28,689 nt of DNA from an uncultured Clostridium sp. (GTDB lineage Bacteria; Bacillota; Clostridia; TANB77; CAG-508): positions 1-28,689 of the forward strand of contig USFW01000023.1 of assembly GCA_900553985.1 (NCBI GenBank). The letters run 5' to 3'. The notes under the pieces are model-generated. The model had not been told where the DNA came from, made no database searches, and saw nothing but the letters and a program-made list of their open reading frames with translations. Both the position numbers and the translations under genes were made by a program. How positions within the stretch are numbered: the stretch's first letter is position 1; each line of letters begins with the position of its first letter. This document shows, one piece after another, positions 24,750 to 28,689 of this stretch.

Positions 24750-24836
24750 AAACTTATTGTTTATATAAGTCAAGATATAAAATGATTTATATAAATAATA
24801 AGTTTATTTTTTTGTATAGAAAAAATAAACTTTTAT
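24750..24836. terminator. Complex, probably bidirectional terminator after tRNA-Met
   Basis: AAACTTATTGTTTATATAA (24750-24768) pairs with TTATATAAATAATAAGTTT (24787-24805), 19 bp with one wobble, then ATTTTTTT. The middle AGTTTATTTTTT segment can instead pair with AAAAAATAAACT just downstream, giving a competing stem that can terminate the opposite strand. The XRE regulator is transcribed toward this point. Confidence 0.65.
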
Positions 24837-24973
24837 CTTGATTTATATAAGATTTTTCGCATTCAACAAGTAAAAGTTACATTAAAAAGTTCAACGATAG
24901 CTGTTCTTATTTCTGGCAAGAGTTTAAGCAAAAGATAAGATATAAAGAATAATACTTATTTGATATATCTAAA

Positions 24974-25225
24974 TTATAATTTGACGATTTCCTTAGAATT
25001 AGATTTTTGAATTTTAGAATATGGTTTAATTTCATTAGTTCTATATAAAAGATAATCAATACTAGTATTATAAAAATCTGCTAACTTACACAATAATTCT
25101 AAAGGAATGCTTCTTTTATTAAGTTCATAATAAGAGTATGCTACTTGAGAAACATTGAGAATTTTACTTAAATGTTTTTGAGTAAGGTCATTATCTTCTC
25201 TAAGATTTTTTATACGAGTTTTCAT
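24974..25225 (-). CDS. XRE-family helix-turn-helix transcriptional regulator
   Basis: 83 residues on the minus strand. The Cro/CI-type HTH spans about 5-62: IKNLREDNDLTQKHLSKILNVSQVAYSYYELNKRSIPLELLCKLADFYNTSIDYLLYRT, with recognition helix around VSQVAYSYYE. A short basic tail follows and no effector domain. On its strand AAAGGATG lies shortly upstream of the ATG. It is divergent from the prepilin-like gene at 25375, with an inverted repeat on the promoter between them, so it may repress that gene and itself. Confidence 0.93.
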   Translation of the reverse strand: MKTRIKNLREDNDLTQKHLSKILNVSQVAYSYYELNKRSIPLELLCKLADFYNTSIDYLLYRTNEIKPYSKIQKSNSKEIVKL

Positions 25226-25298
25226 ATTTTTTACATCCTTTCTTATAAAATATTAAAAATTGTACAAACTATAAGAGAAACTAAAGAAATTATAAAAT

Positions 25299-25343
25299 AA
25301 AACAAAATGTTATATTGAAAAATAAAACATTTTGTTTTACAAT
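25299..25343. promoter_or_regulatory. Inverted-repeat operator overlapping the promoter of the second prepilin-like gene
   Basis: AAAACAAAATGTT (25299-25311) and AACATTTTGTTTT (25326-25338) are exact reverse complements, 14 nt apart. The right copy lies between TTGAAA (25315-25320) and TACAAT (25338-25343), which are 17 nt apart and form the likely promoter for the gene at 25375. Each 13-mer is also partly palindromic. This layout suits a repressor dimer, probably the adjacent XRE protein. Confidence 0.5.
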
Positions 25344-25374
25344 ATATTTATAACAAGAGAAAAAGGAGAAAATT

Positions 25375-25675
25375 ATGAAAAATTTAAACCAAATATCAAA
25401 GAAAAATGAAAAAGGTATAACATTAATAGCATTAGTAATAACAATTATAGTTTTGCTAATACTAGCAGGAGTAAGCATAGCGATGCTAACAGGAGATAAT
25501 GGGATTTTTACTAGAGCTAATGAAAGTAAGATACAAACAGCACTAGGAGCAGTAAAAGAAGGAATTAAATTAGAAGAAACAGCAAGTAGGATTGAAGAAA
25601 AAGAATTAACACCAGAAACATTATTGGCGGAGGGAAAAGCAACAAGGACAGTACAAGAAAAAGAAGAAAAATATT
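25375..25675 (+). CDS. Prepilin-like protein, 5' part only, broken at a sequence junction
   Basis: About 100 residues are coherent. Basic leader KKNEKG (9-14) is followed by a pilin-like helix ITLIALVITIIVLLILAGVSIAML (15-38), then TGDNGIFTRANESKIQTALGAVKEGIKLEET, a signature of a large clostridial family of prepilin-like membrane proteins. As in the gene at 20510, Ala replaces Glu at +5. AGGAGA precedes the ATG. At about 25,675 the DNA turns abruptly GC-rich; the frame then reads Cys/Ser/Gly-rich nonsense to a stop at 25,777-25,779, because that DNA is accB in another frame. The true 3' half is absent. Confidence 0.8.
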
Positions 25676-25690
25676 GCCCAGGCTCCGGTG
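25670..25690. other. Composition breakpoint joining two unrelated sequences
   Basis: AT-rich, A-ending codons stop and GC-rich sequence starts within a few bases. Two genes, the prepilin-like gene and accB, are both truncated here, on the same strand and in different frames, with no recombinase, repeat or insertion sequence in view. Confidence 0.8.
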
Positions 25691-26083
25691 GCTCCCGTTG
25701 TAATTTCCCAGCCGGCAGCTCCTATGATGAGTCCTGTTCCCATGCCTGTTGCAGCAGCTCCGGCTCCTGCAGCAGCTGAAACCGCTTCGGCGGCTCCGGA
25801 AAGCGCTGCTGATAAGGCGGGTTCCGGAAATAAGGGCGGAATTGATTCTGATAAGGTAGTGGTTTCTCCTCTGGTTGGAACCTTCTACAGTTCTTCCTCT
25901 CCGGAGGCAGAGCCCTTTGTAAAGGAAGGGGACACTGTCAAGAAGGGACAGATTCTCGGAATCATTGAGGCAATGAAGCTGATGAATGAGATTGAGAGTG
26001 AGTATGACGGAGTGGTGGAAGCTATTCTGGTAAATAACGAGGATGTTGTGGAATACGGACAGCCCCTGTTCCGTATCCGGTAA
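25676..26083 (+). CDS. accB: Biotin carboxyl carrier protein of acetyl-CoA carboxylase, 5'-truncated
   Basis: The C-terminal part of AccB. It has an Ala/Pro-rich flexible linker (Pro-Ala-Pro repeats), then the biotinyl domain VVVSPLVGTFYSSSSPEAEPFVKEGD with the biotin-accepting Lys in EAMKLMNEIE. It carries carboxybiotin between AccC and AccA/AccD in fatty acid synthesis. The frame is open back to the junction at about 25,675; a GTG at 25,688 can be read as a start but only because the natural N-terminal 30-odd residues are missing. Strongly GC-rich codon use (CTG, GCC, CCG), unlike all genes to its left. Confidence 0.9.
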   Translation, partial: AQAPVAPVVISQPAAPMMSPVPMPVAAAPAPAAAETASAAPESAADKAGSGNKGGIDSDKVVVSPLVGTFYSSSSPEAEPFVKEGDTVKKGQILGIIEAMKLMNEIESEYDGVVEAILVNNEDVVEYGQPLFRIR

Positions 26084-26094
26084 GGAGAAAAGAT

Positions 26095-26526
26095 ATGAGA
26101 TTGGGAATTAAAGAAATTCAGGAGATTATTCCGCATCGTCATCCTTTCCTGCTGATTGATTTTATCGATGAGCTGGAGCCGGGAAAACGGGCGGTTGGTT
26201 ATAAATCCATTACATTTAATGAGCCGCAGTTTAACGGCCATTTTCCAGGGCAGCCGGTTATGCCGGGTGTGCTGATGATTGAGGCACTGGCTCAGGTTGG
26301 TGCAGTGGCAATTTTAAGCCTGGAGGAAAACAAGGGAAAAACCGCGTTTTTCGGAGCTATCAACAATGCCAAGTTTAAACAGATGGTTCTGCCGGGCGAT
26401 CGGCTGAAGCTGGAATGTGAAATTATCAAAAGCAAAGGCAAGGTAGGCGTAGGCAAGGCCGTGGCTACCAATGCAGAGGGCAAGGTTGCTGTTTCTGCAG
26501 AGCTGACCTTTGTTGTAGGTGACTAA
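26095..26526 (+). CDS. fabZ: 3-hydroxyacyl-[acyl-carrier-protein] dehydratase FabZ
   Basis: A full-length FabZ of 143 residues. Hot-dog fold with IIPHRHPFLLID near the start and the active-site stretch NGHFPGQPVMPGVLMIEALAQ, containing His49 and Glu63. It dehydrates beta-hydroxyacyl-ACP to trans-2-enoyl-ACP in fatty acid elongation. It lies between accB and accC, 11 nt after accB with AAGGAGA before the ATG; accB-fabZ-accC-accD is a standard Clostridia fatty-acid operon order. GC-rich codons match accB and the first part of accC, not the rest of the window. Confidence 0.96.
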   Translation: MRLGIKEIQEIIPHRHPFLLIDFIDELEPGKRAVGYKSITFNEPQFNGHFPGQPVMPGVLMIEALAQVGAVAILSLEENKGKTAFFGAINNAKFKQMVLPGDRLKLECEIIKSKGKVGVGKAVATNAEGKVAVSAELTFVVGD

Positions 26527-26548
26527 GAAGCAGAGGGGAAGCGCAGCC

Positions 26549-27892
26549 ATGTTTGAAAAAATCTTAATCGCCAACCGGGGCGAAATTGCAGTGAGAATTA
26601 TAAGAGCATGCCGTGAAATGGGAATTAAGACTGTAGCGGTTTATTCAGAAGCAGATCGGGACAGTCTGCATACGCTTCTGGCGGACGAGGCTATCTGCAT
26701 CGGTCCGGCTGCGTCCGGCCAGAGCTACCTGAATATTGAGAGAATTCTGGCGGCAACCGTAGCTATGAAGGCGGAGGCAATCCATCCGGGATTTGGCTTC
26801 CTGTCTGAGAATGCCAGATTTGCAGAGCTGTGCGAAAAGTGCAGCATTGCATTTATCGGCCCCTCTGCAGAAATTATCAGCAGAATGGGCAATAAATCCG
26901 AGGCAAGAAAAACGATGATTGAGGCCGGAGTTCCGGTGGTTCCCGGCAGCAAGGAGCCGGTTTACACCGCAGAGGCGGCTCTGGAAATGGCAAAAGCCAT
27001 TGGTTTTCCGGTGATGATCAAGGCATCCTCCGGCGGCGGCGGAAAAGGAATGCGGGTGTCCTGGAGTGAGGCGGATTTTACTTCCAACTTCCAGAATGCT
27101 CAGATGGAATCGATCAAAGGCTTTTCTGATGATACCATGTATCTGGAGCGGTATGTGGAGAAGCCGAGACATATTGAATTCCAGATTATGGCAGATAAAT
27201 ACGGCAATGTGGTTCATTTAGGCGAGCGTGACTGTTCGATTCAGCGCCGCCATCAGAAGGTGCTGGAGGAGTCTCCGTCTGTAGCAATTTCAGAGGAGCT
27301 TCGCCGGGAAATGGGAGAGACTGCAGTGCGTGCCGCAAAGGCGGTAGGCTATGAGAATGCGGGAACTATTGAGTTTTTACTGGATAAGAACAAGAATTTT
27401 TATTTCATGGAAATGAATACAAGAATTCAGGTAGAACATCCTGTGACAGAAATGGTGACAGGAGTTGATTTGATAAAAGAAATGATAATGGTAGCAGCAG
27501 GTGAAAAACTTACAATGACACAGAACGATGTAAAACATTCGGGATGTGCAATAGAGTGTCGAATAAATGCAGAAGACCCTGACAATCATTTTGTCCCATG
27601 CCCAGGTACCGTAAATGAACTTCATTTCCCGGGAGGAAATGGAATACGGGTAGATTCCGCATTGTTTCACGGGTACAAAATTCCTTCGTGTTACGACTCG
27701 ATGGTGGCAAAAATAATAGTTCACGGCCACGACAGAAAAGAGGCCATTGAGAAAATGAGAAGTGCGCTAGGGGAAGTTGTAATTGATGGGATAAAAACGA
27801 ATTTAGATTTACAGTATGAAATTATTAATTCAAATGAATTTGCCAAAGGGAATGCGCTGGAAATCAACAGACGTTTGGATGATAGAGGTTAA
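26549..27892 (+). CDS. accC: Biotin carboxylase subunit of acetyl-CoA carboxylase (composite sequence)
   Basis: 447 residues, full length and in frame. ILIANRGEIAVRIIRACREMG at the N-terminus, ATP-grasp loop KASSGGGGKGMR (about 158-169), and the catalytic EMNTRIQVEHPVTEM region (about 287-301) are intact. It carboxylates biotin on AccB using ATP and bicarbonate. The start is the ATG at 26549 behind AGAGGGGA; a GC-rich upstream ATG-like extension at 26519 is unlikely. Codon use is GC-rich for about the first 280 residues, then shifts within the most conserved stretch (about 27,370-27,450) to AT-richer codons until the end. The protein may therefore be stitched from two organisms' genes. Confidence 0.93.
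   Translation: MFEKILIANRGEIAVRIIRACREMGIKTVAVYSEADRDSLHTLLADEAICIGPAASGQSYLNIERILAATVAMKAEAIHPGFGFLSENARFAELCEKCSIAFIGPSAEIISRMGNKSEARKTMIEAGVPVVPGSKEPVYTAEAALEMAKAIGFPVMIKASSGGGGKGMRVSWSEADFTSNFQNAQMESIKGFSDDTMYLERYVEKPRHIEFQIMADKYGNVVHLGERDCSIQRRHQKVLEESPSVAISEELRREMGETAVRAAKAVGYENAGTIEFLLDKNKNFYFMEMNTRIQVEHPVTEMVTGVDLIKEMIMVAAGEKLTMTQNDVKHSGCAIECRINAEDPDNHFVPCPGTVNELHFPGGNGIRVDSALFHGYKIPSCYDSMVAKIIVHGHDRKEAIEKMRSALGEVVIDGIKTNLDLQYEIINSNEFAKGNALEINRRLDDRG
27370..27450. other. Second composition breakpoint, inside accC
   Basis: Upstream codons are rich in CTG, GCC, CGG and GAG; downstream they become ATA, AAA, GAA and ACA with scattered CAG, GCG and CCG. The frame is kept. The change falls in codons for the nearly invariant FMEMNTRIQVEHP segment, where accC genes of different species share DNA identity. 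Confidence 0.6.
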
Positions 27893-28005
27893 AAATCATT
27901 GCAATGAATAGTCATGTGCTAAAGACAATAAAAATTATGACGCCCGGGGATAGAGATAAAAATGGGTTGTAAAAATATGGATGCTTTGAGATCAGAGGTT
28001 AAAAA

Positions 28006-28689
28006 ATGTTAAAAGAAATGTTGAAAAAAACTCCGAAAAGAATAGTAAAGAATGAAAGCAGCAAATCAAATGTTCCTGATGGAATGTTTATGCGCTGCCC
28101 TAAATGTAAAGAAATAATCTATTCTGAGGATTTAGTGGCAAATAAATATGTATGCCCTAAATGCGAACATTATTTCAGAATAAATGCAAAACAAAGAATT
28201 GAAATGGTGTTAGACAGGGGTAGCTTTGTAGAATGGGATAAGGAAATTGTAACGGACAATCCATTACAGTTTCCAAATTATATTGAAAAAATAGAAAAAG
28301 CACAAAAGTTAACAGGGCTTGATGAAGCTGTAATTACAGGAAAAGGAACAATTAAAGGAAAAGAAGTTGCGATTGGAGTAATGTCTGCGGATTTCATAAT
28401 GGGAAGTATGGGAAGCGTAGTAGGAGAAAGAATTACAAGATTATTTGAGAAAGCAACTGAAGAAAAATTACCGGTTGTTATGTTTTGCTGTTCAGGTGGA
28501 GCCCGTATGCAGGAAGGCACAGTGTCTCTTATGCAAATGGCAAAAACGAGCCAGGCAGTTAAAAGACATGATGAAGCAGGACTTTTATATGTTTCAGTAT
28601 TAACTGACCCAACAACAGGAGGGGTTACGGCGAGTTTTGCAATGCTTGGAGATGTAATAATTGCTGAACCGGGAGCATTGATTGGTTTT
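28006..28689 (+). CDS. accD: Acetyl-CoA carboxylase carboxyltransferase subunit beta, cut by the window end
   Basis: The first 228 residues are present, with no stop before the right edge. The N-terminal zinc ribbon has Cys31, Cys34, Cys50 and Cys53 (CPKC...CPKC). It is followed by the carboxyltransferase core with FMGSMGSVVGERITR-type sequence and the CCSGGARMQEGTVSLMQM and DPTTGGVTASFAMLGD oxyanion-hole motifs. AccD with AccA transfers the carboxyl group from biotin to acetyl-CoA. AGAGG lies about 8 nt before the ATG. It follows accC by 113 nt; that gap shows no feature. The codon style matches the end of accC, not the GC-rich fabZ segment and not the AT-rich left part. Confidence 0.95.
   Translation, partial: MLKEMLKKTPKRIVKNESSKSNVPDGMFMRCPKCKEIIYSEDLVANKYVCPKCEHYFRINAKQRIEMVLDRGSFVEWDKEIVTDNPLQFPNYIEKIEKAQKLTGLDEAVITGKGTIKGKEVAIGVMSADFIMGSMGSVVGERITRLFEKATEEKLPVVMFCCSGGARMQEGTVSLMQMAKTSQAVKRHDEAGLLYVSVLTDPTTGGVTASFAMLGDVIIAEPGALIGF

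Noticed and set aside
25375..25779. A single 134-residue protein with a Cys/Ser-rich tail
   Set aside because: The tail is accB sequence read out of frame after the composition break, not a real domain.
1..28689. CRISPR array, prophage, insertion sequence or rRNA
   Set aside because: No regularly spaced repeats, cas, transposase, integrase, phage structural genes or rRNA sequence were found; the only mobile-like items are the two inverted-repeat elements listed.

Overview
The window reads as a chromosomal contig from an uncultured, spore-forming, low-GC Clostridia-type Firmicute. Evidence: very AT-rich coding sequence with A-ending codons, strong AGGAGG ribosome sites, TTG and GTG starts, a sporulation sigma cluster (spoIIGA, sigE, sigG, ylmC/ymxH), a rubredoxin, DUF881/DUF1290 proteins beside ftsA/ftsZ, and LPxTG/cohesin/dockerin surface proteins. 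Its last 3 kb do not look like the same genome.

Layout. (1) 217-5953: a surface-display module: a sortase-anchored cohesin protein, a sortase, a dockerin-bearing peptidoglycan N-acetylglucosaminidase with SH3b and Big2 repeats, and a second, membrane-anchored cohesin protein with two cadherin-like domains. A cell wall hydrolase appears to be docked on the cell by cohesin-dockerin pairing. (2) 5993-9370: rubredoxin and a small accessory stretch (DinD, a Bro-N protein, a frameshifted NUDIX gene, a HAD hydrolase). (3) 9667-16855: envelope and division genes murA, divIB/ftsQ, two DUF881 genes, sbp, ftsA, ftsZ. (4) 17191-20175: sporulation genes spoIIGA, sigE (frameshifted in its last region), sigG behind a sigma-F-like promoter, and ylmC/ymxH. 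(5) 20510-24743: a prepilin-like protein with a formylglycine-enzyme/C-type-lectin-like domain whose last 33 codons have a foreign codon pattern like a diversity-generating-retroelement target, a compact alanyl-tRNA synthetase, a HIT protein, a small hypothetical gene and tRNA-Met(CAT). (6) 24974-25675: an XRE regulator divergent from a second prepilin-like gene, with an inverted-repeat operator candidate on the promoter between them.

At about 25,675 the prepilin gene breaks off and a much more GC-rich segment begins inside accB, followed by fabZ and accC. Inside the conserved part of accC (about 27,370-27,450) composition changes again, and the rest (end of accC, partial accD) has an intermediate codon style. 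The accB-fabZ-accC-accD order is normal for a fatty-acid operon, but the window is best explained as a three-source chimera, probably from assembly. Functional links across 25,675 should not be assumed.

The most unusual biology is the candidate variable tail of the prepilin-like protein, the cohesin/sortase/dockerin autolysin module, the compact AlaRS, and the sigE frameshift.
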